NCBI RefSeq assembly: GCF_040729435.1
Contig: NZ_CP160398.1
Location: 3,658,001 to 3,722,000, forward strand
Length of the DNA stretch: 64,000 nucleotides
Source of the DNA: Pseudomonas sp. HOU2
GTDB taxonomy: Bacteria > Pseudomonadota > Gammaproteobacteria > Pseudomonadales > Pseudomonadaceae
Reading direction: 5' to 3'
Below are positions 50,738 to 59,603 of the stretch, piece by piece; position 1 is the stretch's first letter, and each line of letters opens with the position of its first letter. The position numbers and the translations under genes are program-made. The notes beneath the pieces are model-generated. The model saw only the letters and a program-made list of their open reading frames with translations. It was not told the DNA's origin and did not search any database.

Positions 50738-52024
50738 TTATCCTTGCGCGTGACACCATTGCGCCGGATCACTCGGGTGACCCTGCTGACGAATTGCGAA
50801 ATACAGCGCTGGCGTGTCCTGACCACCACTGTTACCCACAGTGGAGATCGACTCACCGGCTTTTACCACGTCACCGGCCGACTTGAGCAGCGTCTGGTTG
50901 TGACCGTAAAGACTCAGAAAACCATTGCCGTGATCGAGGATCACCAGCAGCCCGGCGCCGCGCAACCAGTCGGCGAACACCACGCGCCCGCCGTGCACGG
51001 CATGCACCTGGCTGCCGGCAGCGGCGCTGATCATCACGCCATCCCACTTGGTCCGGGCATCGTCGCCCCGGCTTTCGCCGAAGCGTGCCAGCAATCGACC
51101 ATCAACCGGCCATGGAAGTTTTCCCCGGGTTGCAGCAAAAGGGCCACCGAAGGTCTCGCCGCTGCTGGATACCAGCGCGCCGGGGGTTGGTCTGGCTGGT
51201 TTTCGTGGGGCGTCGCTGTTATCAGCCTGCGCCTCACGCAAACGCTTTTTTTCCGCTTCCTGCTGGGCAATCAGCGCTTTCTGTCGCGCTTCTTCTGCCT
51301 CACGGGCCTGGCGGGCCAGGGTTTCTTCAATGGTTTTAAGGACTTTAGACAGGTCTGCCTGATCCTGCTCGCGGGCGGCCAGTTTCTGGTCGCGGGCTTT
51401 CACGTCATCGTTGAGTTTGGCGAGGACTTGCTGGCGTTCCTTGCGGACCTTTTCCAGCTCGTCGCGCTGGGTGTCGAGGCTGCTTTTTTGTACCAGCAAT
51501 TGCGCCTGCTGCATGGCGATGTCTTTTTCGACATTGGCCAGTTGGCGCAGGGTTTCGTTGAAGTTCTTCAACTGCTCCAGGCGGGCCTGGCTCAGGTAAT
51601 CGTAATAGGTGAGAGTGCGGGCGAATTTCTCGGGATTCTGCTGGTTGAGCAGCAGCTTGAGGTATTCCTGACGGCCGTTCTGATAGGCCGCGCGGGCCTG
51701 GATGGCGATCAGTCGCTGTTGTTCAGTGCGCGCGCTCTGGAGTTTTTTTTTCTCCGCATCGAGCCGCTGCAGCTCGGATTCGCTTTTCTTCAGCTCTTTC
51801 TGCAGGGCATCGACCTGCTTCTCGAGCTTGCCCATCTCGGTCTCGGTGCCCTTGAGCTCTTTCTGTACACCGGATTTTTCTTCCTGCAGCTTGCCCAGCA
51901 GCTTTTTCAGCTCGGCAATGTCCTGACGCGTGGCATCCAACTGCTGTTGGGTTTGCGCGCGCTCGTCAGCGAAGGCCGGTTGGAGCAGGCAAGTCAGAGC
52001 GAGGGCGATCAGGACGCGGAGCAT
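50738..52024 (-). CDS. envC: EnvC-type murein hydrolase activator (LytM domain)
   Basis: The ATG at 52024 (MLRVLIALALTCLLQPAFA) opens with a signal peptide and gives 428 residues. Residues 25-260 form a long coiled coil. The C-terminal LytM domain (GKLPWPVDGRLLARFGE, then ILDHGNGFLSLYGHN) lacks the first HxxxD zinc ligands, as in EnvC, which activates amidases AmiA/B rather than cutting peptidoglycan itself. gpmI lies upstream, separated by a REP pair. Confidence 0.9.
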   Translation of the reverse strand: MLRVLIALALTCLLQPAFADERAQTQQQLDATRQDIAELKKLLGKLQEEKSGVQKELKGTETEMGKLEKQVDALQKELKKSESELQRLDAEKKKLQSARTEQQRLIAIQARAAYQNGRQEYLKLLLNQQNPEKFARTLTYYDYLSQARLEQLKNFNETLRQLANVEKDIAMQQAQLLVQKSSLDTQRDELEKVRKERQQVLAKLNDDVKARDQKLAAREQDQADLSKVLKTIEETLARQAREAEEARQKALIAQQEAEKKRLREAQADNSDAPRKPARPTPGALVSSSGETFGGPFAATRGKLPWPVDGRLLARFGESRGDDARTKWDGVMISAAAGSQVHAVHGGRVVFADWLRGAGLLVILDHGNGFLSLYGHNQTLLKSAGDVVKAGESISTVGNSGGQDTPALYFAIRQQGHPSDPAQWCHAQG

Positions 52025-52158
52025 AGAGGCGGGCGGCACCAGGGTAATGGACGGCCTAGTATGCCCGCCCGGGGCTGCAAAAAAAACGCCCAATTGGGCT
52101 TGTGTGATAACTGGAGCGGCAGACAGGCTCATTTCCATTTCGAAAACCCCATAAACCA

Positions 52159-52252
52159 CTGTGGGAGCTGGCTTGCCAGCGATGGCGTCTGCACATTCAA
52201 CATAGCTGTTGGCTGTCAGATTGCTATCGCTGGCAAGCCAGCTCCCACAGGG
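52159..52252. repeat. Inverted pair of REP elements (GTGGGAGCTGGC type)
   Basis: TGTGGGAGCTGGCTTGCCAG and its reverse complement (to about 52250) enclose a short linker. This is a second REP subtype, between gpmI and envC. Confidence 0.93.
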
Positions 52253-52276
52253 TTTGGCGATGTTTGATCTGGCGAA

Positions 52277-53803
52277 TTACACCAGAATCGAGGTACCAGT
52301 CATTTCCGCCGGTTTTTCCAGACCCAACAGCATCAGCATGGTCGGTGCCACGTCCGCCAGTACGCCGCCTTCGCGCACTTTGAGGTCACGCTTGCCGACA
52401 TAAATGAACGGCACCGGCTCGGTGGTGTGCGCGGTGTGCGCCTGGTGGGTTTCTTCATCGGCCATTTTTTCGACGTTGCCATGGTCAGCGGTGATCAGCG
52501 CTTCGCCCCCCACCCTTTCCAGCGCTTCGACGATGCGACCAACGCAGGTGTCCAGGCACTCCACGGCTTTTACCGCAGCGTCGAACACGCCGCTGTGGCC
52601 GACCATGTCGCCGTTGGCGTAGTTGACCACGATCACGTCGTAACGCTGGTGTTCGATGGCATCGACGATGCGGTCGGTGACTTCCGGCGCGCTCATTTCC
52701 GGTTGCAGGTCGTAGGTGGCGACTTTCGGCGACGGGATCAGGATGCGCTCTTCACCCGGGAACGGTTCTTCACGGCCGCCGGAGAAGAAGAAGGTCACGT
52801 GCGCGTATTTTTCGGTTTCGGCGATGCGCAGCTGAGTCTTGCCGTTTTTTGCCAGGTAGTCGCCAAGCACGTTTTCCAGGCTGCCCGGAGCAAAGGCTGC
52901 AGGGGCTGGAATGCTGGCGGCGTATTGGGTCAAGCCCACGTACTGCACTTTTGGCTGGCGCGCGCGCTCGAATTCCTTGAAATCGTCTTCGACAAATACT
53001 CGGCTCAGCTCGCGGGCACGATCGGCGCGGAAGTTCATGAACACCACGGCGTCGCCGTCTTCGACCTTGACCGGCTCGCCGATGGTGGTGGCTTTGACGA
53101 ATTCGTCGCTCTCGCCACGGGCGTAGGCGGCGTCGAGGCCTTCCTGCGCGGTGGCCGCATTGAATTCGGCGTTGCCGTCGACGATCAGGTTGTAGGCTTG
53201 GGAGACGCGGTCCCAACGGTTGTCACGGTCCATCGCGAAGTAGCGCCCGATGAGGCTGGCGATGCGACCCTTGCCAAGTGCCTGAAAGGTCGCGTCGAGC
53301 AGTTCGATCGACGACGCGGCGCTTTTCGGCGGGGTGTCGCGGCCATCGAGGAAGGCGTGCAGGTAGATCTTTTCGGCGCCGCGCTTGAAGGCCAGTTCGG
53401 CCATGGCGATCAGGTGATCCTGGTGGCTGTGTACGCCGCCATCGGACAGCAGGCCCATGAAGTGCACGGCTTTGCTGGCGGCCACGGCTTTATCCACGGC
53501 GGCGCAGATGGTCGGGTTGTCGAAGAACTCACCGTCGCGGATCGCTTTGGTCACGCGCGTGAAGTCCTGATACACCACGCGCCCGGCGCCGAGGTTCATG
53601 TGGCCGACTTCGGAGTTGCCCATCTGGCCGTCAGGCAGGCCGACGTCCATGCCGCTGCCCGAGATCAGGCCGTTCGGCACCGTGGCCCAGAGACGATCGA
53701 GCACAGGCTTTTTCGCTGCATAAACGGCATTGGATTCGTGGCTGTCACTGTGACCGAAGCCGTCGAGAATCATCAGGACCAAAGGTTTAGGCGTGGTAGT
53801 CAT
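52277..53803 (-). CDS. gpmI: 2,3-bisphosphoglycerate-independent phosphoglycerate mutase
   Basis: The ATG at 53803 ([17 protein letters not shown]) gives 508 residues. The phosphatase-fold metal motifs VLMILDGFG and [11 protein letters not shown] and the catalytic serine Ser64 in [10 protein letters not shown] are intact. It interconverts 3- and 2-phosphoglycerate in glycolysis, with two manganese ions. The GTG three codons upstream is a less likely start. Confidence 0.97.
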   Translation of the reverse strand: MTTTPKPLVLMILDGFGHSDSHESNAVYAAKKPVLDRLWATVPNGLISGSGMDVGLPDGQMGNSEVGHMNLGAGRVVYQDFTRVTKAIRDGEFFDNPTICAAVDKAVAASKAVHFMGLLSDGGVHSHQDHLIAMAELAFKRGAEKIYLHAFLDGRDTPPKSAASSIELLDATFQALGKGRIASLIGRYFAMDRDNRWDRVSQAYNLIVDGNAEFNAATAQEGLDAAYARGESDEFVKATTIGEPVKVEDGDAVVFMNFRADRARELSRVFVEDDFKEFERARQPKVQYVGLTQYAASIPAPAAFAPGSLENVLGDYLAKNGKTQLRIAETEKYAHVTFFFSGGREEPFPGEERILIPSPKVATYDLQPEMSAPEVTDRIVDAIEHQRYDVIVVNYANGDMVGHSGVFDAAVKAVECLDTCVGRIVEALERVGGEALITADHGNVEKMADEETHQAHTAHTTEPVPFIYVGKRDLKVREGGVLADVAPTMLMLLGLEKPAEMTGTSILV

Positions 53804-53957
53804 GGAATCCACTCGTGGCTAATAAAGAAGAGGGCGTTGAAAAAGGGAGTGGCGAGTTTAATGCTTAGTTCCGACCACGTCACCGCCGGACGGGGTTTGG
53901 CCCACCATAGTGGCTGTGTATACTGGCCGACATTTTAACGCCCTGGAACCTCCTTCG

Positions 53958-54371
53958 ATGGTTGCTCACCTGATTGAATTTGCCACTAACCACTACATTC
54001 TTGTCGGTATCTTCGTCGTATTGCTGGCTTTGCTGCTGGCGCACACGATGCAGGGCGGCGGTAAGAGCCTGAGCACCGGCGAACTGACCGCACTGGTCAA
54101 CAAGGACGCAGGCGTGGTGGTGGACATCCGTCCGGCGAAAGATTACGCCGCCGGCCATATCGTTGGCGCGATCAACATTCCTCAAGACAAACTGGCTGCG
54201 CGTACCGGCGAGCTGGAAAAGCACAAGGCCAAGACCATCATTCTGGTGGACGCCCTGGGCCAGACCGCTGGCACCCACGCTCGCGAGCTGATGAAATCCG
54301 GCTTCACCGCCGCCAAGCTGTCCGGCGGGATCTCCAGTTGGAAAGGCGACAACCTGCCTCTGGTGAAGTGA
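53958..54371 (+). CDS. Membrane-anchored rhodanese-like protein without the catalytic cysteine
   Basis: A 137-residue protein with an N-terminal membrane helix (HYILVGIFVVLLALLLAHT) and a rhodanese fold (VVVDIRPAKDYAAGHIVGAI). At the active-site loop the sequence is ILVDALGQTAGT, with Asp98 where sulfurtransferases have Cys; the whole protein has no cysteine. It corresponds to YibN by position before grxC-secB. A non-enzymatic role is likely. It ends one base before grxC. Confidence 0.87.
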   Translation: MVAHLIEFATNHYILVGIFVVLLALLLAHTMQGGGKSLSTGELTALVNKDAGVVVDIRPAKDYAAGHIVGAINIPQDKLAARTGELEKHKAKTIILVDALGQTAGTHARELMKSGFTAAKLSGGISSWKGDNLPLVK

Positions 54372-54372
54372 T

Positions 54373-54627
54373 ATGAGCGAAGTCATCGTCTACTCCAGCG
54401 ACTACTGCCCTTACTGCATGCGAGCCAAGCAATTGCTCGCGAACAAAGGTGTGGCCTTCGAAGAGATCAAGGTCGATGGCAAGCCGCAGATTCGTGCTGC
54501 CATGAGCCAGAAGGCCGGACGCACGTCCGTGCCGCAGATCTGGATCGGCGAAAAGCACATCGGCGGTTGTGATGATTTGTATGCCCTGGAGCGCGCCGGC
54601 AAGCTCGACGCGCTGCTCAAGGCCTGA
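54373..54627 (+). CDS. grxC: Glutaredoxin 3
   Basis: An 84-residue thioredoxin-fold protein with the dithiol site CPYC (residues 12-15), TSVPQIWIGEKHIGGCDDL carrying the cis-proline and GG glutathione-binding motif. It reduces disulphides with glutathione. Position between the rhodanese gene and secB is conserved. Confidence 0.97.
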   Translation: MSEVIVYSSDYCPYCMRAKQLLANKGVAFEEIKVDGKPQIRAAMSQKAGRTSVPQIWIGEKHIGGCDDLYALERAGKLDALLKA

Positions 54628-54684
54628 ACGGCTGCACCCACGTACAGCAATCCCTAAAAGACCCAAGATCAGAAAGGATCTGAG

Positions 54685-55170
54685 ATGACTGACCAACAGA
54701 ACACTGCAGCCAGCGAAGAAGAAACCGCACCGCAATTCTCCTTGCAGCGCATCTACGTACGCGATCTGTCCTTCGAAGCCCCGAAAAGCCCGGCGATCTT
54801 CCGCCAGCAGTGGGACCCGACCGTCGGTCTGGATCTGAACACTCGCCAGAAAGAGCTGGAAGGCGATTTCTACGAAGTCGTGCTGACCCTGTCCGTGACC
54901 GTGAAAAACGGTGACGAAGTGGCCTTCATCGCTGAAGTGCAACAGGCCGGTATCTTCCTGATCAAGAACCTCGACGCGGCTTCGATGAGCCACACTCTGG
55001 GTGCGTTCTGCCCGAACATCCTGTTCCCGTACGCTCGCGAAACCCTGGACAGCCTGGTGACCCGCGGTTCGTTCCCGGCCCTGATGCTGGCGCCGGTGAA
55101 CTTCGACGCGCTGTACGCGCAAGAGCTGCAGCGCATGCAGGAAGCTGGCGAGACGCCGACCGTACAATAA
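54685..55170 (+). CDS. secB: Protein-export chaperone SecB
   Basis: A 161-residue cytoplasmic chaperone with the conserved core [19 protein letters not shown] and [20 protein letters not shown] (partial). The tetramer holds preproteins unfolded and hands them to SecA. The acidic N-terminus is typical. A perfect 18-base hairpin terminator follows at 55183. Confidence 0.98.
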   Translation: MTDQQNTAASEEETAPQFSLQRIYVRDLSFEAPKSPAIFRQQWDPTVGLDLNTRQKELEGDFYEVVLTLSVTVKNGDEVAFIAEVQQAGIFLIKNLDAASMSHTLGAFCPNILFPYARETLDSLVTRGSFPALMLAPVNFDALYAQELQRMQEAGETPTVQ

Positions 55171-55182
55171 AAGCTTCGTTTG

Positions 55183-55225
55183 CCCCATGAAAAAAGCGCC
55201 GTTTGAAGGCGCTTTTTTCATGGGG
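55183..55225. terminator. Terminator after secB with perfect 18-base arms
   Basis: Arms 55183-55200 and 55208-55225 pair perfectly (CCCCATGAAAAAAGCGCC type) around GTTTGAA. T- and A-runs within the arms make it work in both directions. Confidence 0.9.
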
Positions 55226-55240
55226 TAAACGAAACCTTCA

Positions 55241-55321
55241 TGTAGGAGCTGCCGAAGGCTGCGATCTTTTGATCTTGTTTTTGAAGATCAAAAGATCGCA
55301 GCCTGCGGCAGCTCCTACAGG
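55241..55321. repeat. Inverted pair of REP elements (TGTAGGAGCTGC type)
   Basis: TGTAGGAGCTGCCGAAGGCT and its near reverse complement enclose a GATC-rich centre. This is a third REP subtype in the window, between secB and trmL. Confidence 0.92.
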
Positions 55322-55345
55322 GGTGATGTTTTTGCGGGTGGGTGG

Positions 55346-55801
55346 TTATTTGAAGTCGTTCTGTCGCCACGCTTCGTACACGGCCACCGCCACGGTGTTG
55401 GACAGGTTCAGGCTGCGGCAGCCTTCACGCATCGGCAGGCGCAGGCGCTGTTCGGCGGGCAGGGCGTCGAGCACTTCCGGCGGCAGGCCACGGCTTTCCG
55501 GGCCGAAGATGAACGCATCGCCCGGGACGAACGCGGCATCGTGGAACGGCCGTGAGCCTTTGGTGGTGAACGCGAACAACCGTGGGTTGCCGAGACTCTC
55601 AAGGCAACTGGCGAGGTCGGCGTGACGCTGCAACGTGGCATATTCGTGGTAGTCGAGACCGGCCCGGCGCAAGCGCTTGTCGTCCATCTCGAAACCCAGC
55701 GGTTCGATCAAATGCAGGTGGCAGCCGCTGTTGGCGCACAGCCTGATAACGTTGCCGGTGTTCGGCGGAATTTCTGGTTGAAAAAGGATGACGTGAAACA
55801 T
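55346..55801 (-). CDS. trmL: tRNA (cytidine/uridine-2'-O-)-methyltransferase TrmL
   Basis: The ATG at 55801 (MFHVILFQPEIPPNTGNVIR) gives 151 residues, the usual length. SPOUT knot motifs are present: FGPESRGLP and LNLSNTVAVAVYEAWRQ. It methylates the wobble base of certain tRNA-Leu isoacceptors. Its start codon shares CATG with the divergent neighbour. Confidence 0.95.
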   Translation of the reverse strand: MFHVILFQPEIPPNTGNVIRLCANSGCHLHLIEPLGFEMDDKRLRRAGLDYHEYATLQRHADLASCLESLGNPRLFAFTTKGSRPFHDAAFVPGDAFIFGPESRGLPPEVLDALPAEQRLRLPMREGCRSLNLSNTVAVAVYEAWRQNDFK

Positions 55802-56240
55802 GCACGGCTCCGAAGGTAAAGATGACGCGCATTCTACGCCGCAAGCCGACCCGCGTTCGAAACTATTCCCGCGGGTGATCGGTTCGCTGGCGATTTTCGG
55901 GCTGATGATCGGTTTGATGATCGGCCGCCTGACCACGCCGGACCCCAGCGTGCTGCAGCAGGTCGAGGTGAGCGCTGACGGCCTGGTGGTGTGGTTCGAT
56001 AACGAACCGAAGCTGCACGGTGAAATCATCGATGGCACTGTGGCCCTGTTGTTTCAGGCAGAGGGCAAGGCGCAAAAGGGTCAGCTCAAGCTCAACGGCA
56101 AGGACGTGAACTGGCGAGCGCGCTTGAGTGACGGTGGGCTGTTGCTGACGGTGCTGGCGGCGCGGCCGCTGCAGGGGGACTGGGCCGCCAGCAAGGTCGA
56201 TGGCCGCTGGAGGCTGGAGATCCATCTCCGGGAGCAATAA
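55800..56240 (+). CDS. Uncharacterised single-pass membrane protein, divergent from trmL
   Basis: A 146-residue protein whose ATG (55800-55802) overlaps the trmL ATG on the other strand. Residues 25-45 (VIGSLAIFGLMIGLMIGRL) form a membrane helix, followed by a beta-rich domain (VEVSADGLVVWFDNEPKLHG). It has no recognised family, but conserved spacing to trmL suggests a real gene. No ribosome site can be assigned because it lies inside trmL. Confidence 0.7.
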   Translation: MHGSEGKDDAHSTPQADPRSKLFPRVIGSLAIFGLMIGLMIGRLTTPDPSVLQQVEVSADGLVVWFDNEPKLHGEIIDGTVALLFQAEGKAQKGQLKLNGKDVNWRARLSDGGLLLTVLAARPLQGDWAASKVDGRWRLEIHLREQ

Positions 56241-56242
56241 AA

Positions 56243-56440
56243 GCGGGAATCCCCGGCCTGCCTGTACCAGGGTTCCCAAAACGGGGCGGACTTCGCTGAG
56301 AGCGTCGGTCCGGTGTAAAGAGGGAACCCCCGGCCTGCCTGTACCAAGGATCCCAAAAGGGTGGGTTCGCCGCGTTGCGGTTTGAACCCGGTGTAAAGAG
56401 GGGAATCCCCGGCCTGCCTGTACCAAGGTCCCCGAAAGGT
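56243..56440. repeat. Three spaced repeats with variable hairpin centres
   Basis: CCCCGGCCTGCCTGTACCA occurs at 56251, 56328 and 56407 (periods 77 and 79). Flanks such as GTGTAAAGAGGG are also conserved. The sequence between copies differs, but each variable part forms its own stem (CGGAC...GTCCG; GGGTT...AACCC with CCGC...GCGG). Confidence 0.88.
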
Positions 56441-56527
56441 TTGGTGAATCGAATCACCTATAGAAGGTTTTGCAGGATGCGTGCCAGGTTTTCATTTGCT
56501 GAAACAGAAAAGCTGATCAGAAACATG

Positions 56528-56553
56528 AAAGCCCCGGAATTCGGGGCTTTTGT
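56528..56553. terminator. Rho-independent terminator
   Basis: AAAGCCCCG and CGGGGCTTT pair perfectly around AATT, followed by TGTGTTTTT. It is about 290 bases after the 55800 gene and probably ends its transcript. Confidence 0.75.
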
Positions 56554-56650
56554 GTTTTTGAAAAAGGGTTTATCAGTGTTTTCAGGGTTGAGTGAGGCGA
56601 TGCGGCTGTGCGCGATCGCGGGTCATTGTGCATTGATGCGGTGCACGGTG

Positions 56651-56815
56651 GTCCCTCACCCTAACCCTCTCCCAGTGGGAGAGGGGACTGACCGAGTTGC
56701 TGGTTCAAGTTACGCCGACCTGAAACACCCCGTCGAACTCAGGTCTTGAACATCATACAAATCGGCTCCCTTTCCCCCTCTCCCCAATGGGGGAGAGGGC
56801 TGGGGTGAGGGGGTG
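56651..56815. repeat. Inverted CCCTCACCC repeat element
   Basis: CCCTCACCCTAACCCTCTCC at 56653-56672 and its inverted near copy at 56791-56811 (GGGAGAGGGCTGGGGTGAGG) flank about 120 bases. Inner hairpins CTCTCCCA...TGGGAGAG strengthen each side. This type of mobile non-coding repeat is known in pseudomonads and xanthomonads. Confidence 0.85.
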
Positions 56816-56853
56816 GATCCTGAGTACAAAACTATCCTGAAGCGAATGAGGTT

Positions 56854-58290
56854 TTAACCCTCATCCCCCTCATCATCATCCCCACCGTCCACTTTCATCC
56901 CCAATTCCTTGATCTTGCGCGTCAGGGTATTACGCCCCCAGCCAAGCAATACCGCCGCATCACGACGGCGACCGGCCGTGTGCTTCAGTGCAGTCTCGAT
57001 CATGATCCGCTCGAACGCCGGCACCGCGCTGTCGAGCAGGCTCGACTGGCCGCGGGCCAAGGCCTGATCGGCCCACTGGCGCAGCGCCTGCTCCCAGTTG
57101 GTCACTGGCGCCGAGTCCTGCGGCAGGCTCAGCAGTTCCGGCGGCAAGTCACTGATGTGCACTTCGCGCCCGGAGGCCATCACCGTGATCCAGCGGCAGG
57201 TGTTCTCCAGCTGCCGTACGTTGCCCGGCCATGGCAGGTTCTTCAGGTATTCCTCGGTCTCGCTCTTGAGCAGCTTCGGCTCCACCGCCAGTTCTTGGGC
57301 GGCGCGGCTGAGGAAGTGCTTGGCCAGGGTCGGGATGTCTTCGCGACGGTCCGACAGGCGTGGGATGTGGATGCGGATCACGTTGAGGCGGTGGAACAAG
57401 TCCTCACGGAATTTTCCGGCATGCACCAGGGTTTCCAGATTCTGGTGAGTCGCGGCAATGATCCGCACATCGACCTTGACCGGCACATGGCCGCCAACGC
57501 GATAGAACTCGCCATCGGCCAGTACGCGCAGCAAACGGGTCTGAGTGTCGGCCGGCATGTCGCCGATTTCGTCGAGGAACAGCGTGCCGCCGTCCGCCTG
57601 TTCGAAACGCCCGCGACGCAGGTTGGCCGCGCCAGTGAATGCGCCTTTCTCGTGGCCGAACAGCTCGGATTCCATCAGGTCCTTGGGGATCGCCGCCATG
57701 TTCAGCGCGATGAACGGCGAGGCCGCGCGCGGGCTGTGGCGGTGCAGGGCGTGGGCAACCAATTCTTTACCGGTGCCGGATTCGCCGTTGATCAGCACAG
57801 TGATGTTGGAGTGGCTCAAGCGGCCGATGGCGCGAAACACCTCCTGCATCGCTGGCGCTTCGCCGATGATTTCCGGGGTGCGGGTCAGCGCCGGCACTAC
57901 TTCCAGGCCTTGCTGCTCCTGCGCATGCTGGTTGGCGCGTTTGACCAGCGACACCGCCTCGTCGACGTCGAAGGGCTTGGGCAGGTATTCGAAAGCGCCG
58001 CCCTGATACGAGGCCACTGCGCTGTCGAGGTCGGAGTGCGCGGTCATGATGATCACCGGCAACCGTGGGTGTTGCTCGCGGATGCGCGCCAGCAGGTCGA
58101 GGCCACTGGCGCCCGGCATGCGGATGTCGGAAATGATCACATCAGGCTGCTGACGGGCCAGACGACTCATCACGCCATCGGCGCTGTCGAAGCTCTGCGT
58201 GGTCATGCCTTCCTGCTGCAAGGCTTTTTCCAGAACCCAACGGATAGAACGGTCGTCATCGACGATCCACACGGTTTCACTACGGCTCAT
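56854..58290 (-). CDS. ntrC: Nitrogen regulator NtrC (GlnG), sigma-54 activator
   Basis: A 478-residue three-domain response regulator. The receiver has Asp55 (VIISDIRMPG). The AAA+ domain has Walker A GESGTGKE and the sigma-54 contact loop GAFTGA, then LFLDEIGDMP (Walker B). The C-terminal Fis-type helix-turn-helix is RRRDAAVLLGWGRNTLTRKI. The last residues are very acidic (DGGDDDEGDEG). It activates glnA and other nitrogen genes when phosphorylated by NtrB. It overlaps ntrB by four bases. Confidence 0.97.
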   Translation of the reverse strand: MSRSETVWIVDDDRSIRWVLEKALQQEGMTTQSFDSADGVMSRLARQQPDVIISDIRMPGASGLDLLARIREQHPRLPVIIMTAHSDLDSAVASYQGGAFEYLPKPFDVDEAVSLVKRANQHAQEQQGLEVVPALTRTPEIIGEAPAMQEVFRAIGRLSHSNITVLINGESGTGKELVAHALHRHSPRAASPFIALNMAAIPKDLMESELFGHEKGAFTGAANLRRGRFEQADGGTLFLDEIGDMPADTQTRLLRVLADGEFYRVGGHVPVKVDVRIIAATHQNLETLVHAGKFREDLFHRLNVIRIHIPRLSDRREDIPTLAKHFLSRAAQELAVEPKLLKSETEEYLKNLPWPGNVRQLENTCRWITVMASGREVHISDLPPELLSLPQDSAPVTNWEQALRQWADQALARGQSSLLDSAVPAFERIMIETALKHTAGRRRDAAVLLGWGRNTLTRKIKELGMKVDGGDDDEGDEG

Positions 58291-59372
58291 GTCGATGTGG
58301 CTCCTTGTTCCAGTGGCAGAAAGATCGAGAACGTGGTGTGGCCGGGGTGGCTGTCACACTCGATCAGGCCCTGGTGCTGGCTGATGATGTTCTGGGTGAT
58401 GGCCAGGCCCAGCCCGGTGCCGTCCGGGCGGCCGCTGACCATGGGAAAGAAGATGGTTTCCTGAAGTTCTGCAGGGATCCCCGGGCCGTTGTCGATGATC
58501 TCGATCTTGGTCACCAGGCGATGGCGGACGTGGCCGATGGTGAACTGGCGCATGGTCCGGGTGCGCAGGCTGATGCGACCCAGACGCAGCTCGTTCTGGC
58601 TGCTGATCGCCTGCATTGCGTTGCGCACGATGTTCAGTACGGCCTGAATCATTTGTTCGCGGTCGATCAATACGTCGGGAATGCTCGGGTCGTAGTCGCG
58701 CACCAGGGTGATGCAGCCCTGGCTTTCCGCTTCGACCAGTTGGCAGACGCGTTCGAGCACTTCGTGGACGTTGCACAGCGCCAGCGACGGCAGTTTGTTC
58801 GAGCCGAGCATGCGGTCGACCAGATTGCGCAGACGGTCGGCCTCTTCAATGATCACGTTGGTGTAGTCGCGCAGGCTGTCTTCCGGCAGTTCGCGGGCCA
58901 GCAATTGCGCGGCGCCACGGATGCCGCCCAGCGGATTCTTGATCTCGTGAGCGAGGCCGCGCACCAGCATCTTGCTGGTTTCCTGCTTGGACAGTTGCGC
59001 CTCTTCCTTGGTGATCCGCAGCAGGCGATCACGCGGGTGCACCTCAAGCAGAAGCATGGTCGCGCCGTTGCTGAGGATCGGTGTCACCGCATAGTCCACG
59101 GTCAGGGTCTGGCCGGTGAGGGCGGTGAGCATCGCTTCGCGCTTGGTGAACGGGTGTGCCTGTTCCACCGCCTGACGCAGTGAGTTGAGCGCCTCGGTGG
59201 ACTCGGTGAACAGCTCGCTGATGAACTGCCCATGGCTGCGCTGGCCGCTGATGGCCAGCAGCATTTCAGCCGCCGGGTTCATGTACTCAAGGCGCAGTTC
59301 GGCATCGAGCAGAATGGTGGCGGTGGTCAGGTTGTCGAGCAGCAAACGGTGGATTGCGTCGCTAATAGTCAT
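58287..59372 (-). CDS. ntrB: Nitrogen sensor histidine kinase NtrB (GlnL)
   Basis: A 361-residue soluble kinase: an N-terminal PAS domain (LLLDNLTTATILLDAELRLE), the H-box RGLAHEIKNPLGGIRGA with the phospho-accepting His, and ATPase motifs NIVRNAMQAI (N-box), IDNGPGIPAEL (G1) and GTGLGLAI (G2). No membrane helix, as expected. It phosphorylates NtrC under nitrogen limitation and is controlled by PII. Confidence 0.97.
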   Translation of the reverse strand: MTISDAIHRLLLDNLTTATILLDAELRLEYMNPAAEMLLAISGQRSHGQFISELFTESTEALNSLRQAVEQAHPFTKREAMLTALTGQTLTVDYAVTPILSNGATMLLLEVHPRDRLLRITKEEAQLSKQETSKMLVRGLAHEIKNPLGGIRGAAQLLARELPEDSLRDYTNVIIEEADRLRNLVDRMLGSNKLPSLALCNVHEVLERVCQLVEAESQGCITLVRDYDPSIPDVLIDREQMIQAVLNIVRNAMQAISSQNELRLGRISLRTRTMRQFTIGHVRHRLVTKIEIIDNGPGIPAELQETIFFPMVSGRPDGTGLGLAITQNIISQHQGLIECDSHPGHTTFSIFLPLEQGATST

Positions 59373-59572
59373 CGGAGCCTCTTTTGGGGGCGGAGCGTGC
59401 GCAAGAAGCAGGCGTCGTTAAACGGAAAATGCAAAAACCAAACCAAGGCTCCGAAAAGAAGCGTTCAACCCCTGAAACAGGCGTTTGACGCTCGTTTGCG
59501 TGGCGCTCAATGCACGTGAGCGGGAAGTTTCGAACCAAAATGGGTTGGAATATGGGTACGGTGCAGCCTCAT

Positions 59573-59587
59573 GCACCAATATAGTGC
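59573..59587. promoter_or_regulatory. NtrC-type palindrome upstream of ntrB
   Basis: GCACCAATATAGTGC matches GCAC-N7-GTGC, the spacing of enterobacterial NtrC sites, 200 bases before the ntrB ATG. An additional everted GGTGCA half-site is at 59560. It may mediate autoregulation of ntrBC. Confidence 0.55.
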
Positions 59588-59603
59588 GCAAAGCTGAACG
59601 GCG

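Noticed and set aside
49303..50886. 527-codon rightward frame opposite ctpA
   Set aside because: Shadow of ctpA; long frames are common opposite high-GC Pseudomonas genes.
52025..52159. Longer N-terminus for EnvC
   Set aside because: The signal peptide starts at the ATG at 52024; the extension runs into the REP element.
56243..56440. CRISPR or integron attC array
   Set aside because: Only three copies with 77-79 base period, no cas or integrase gene, and no attC core sites (RYYYAAC).
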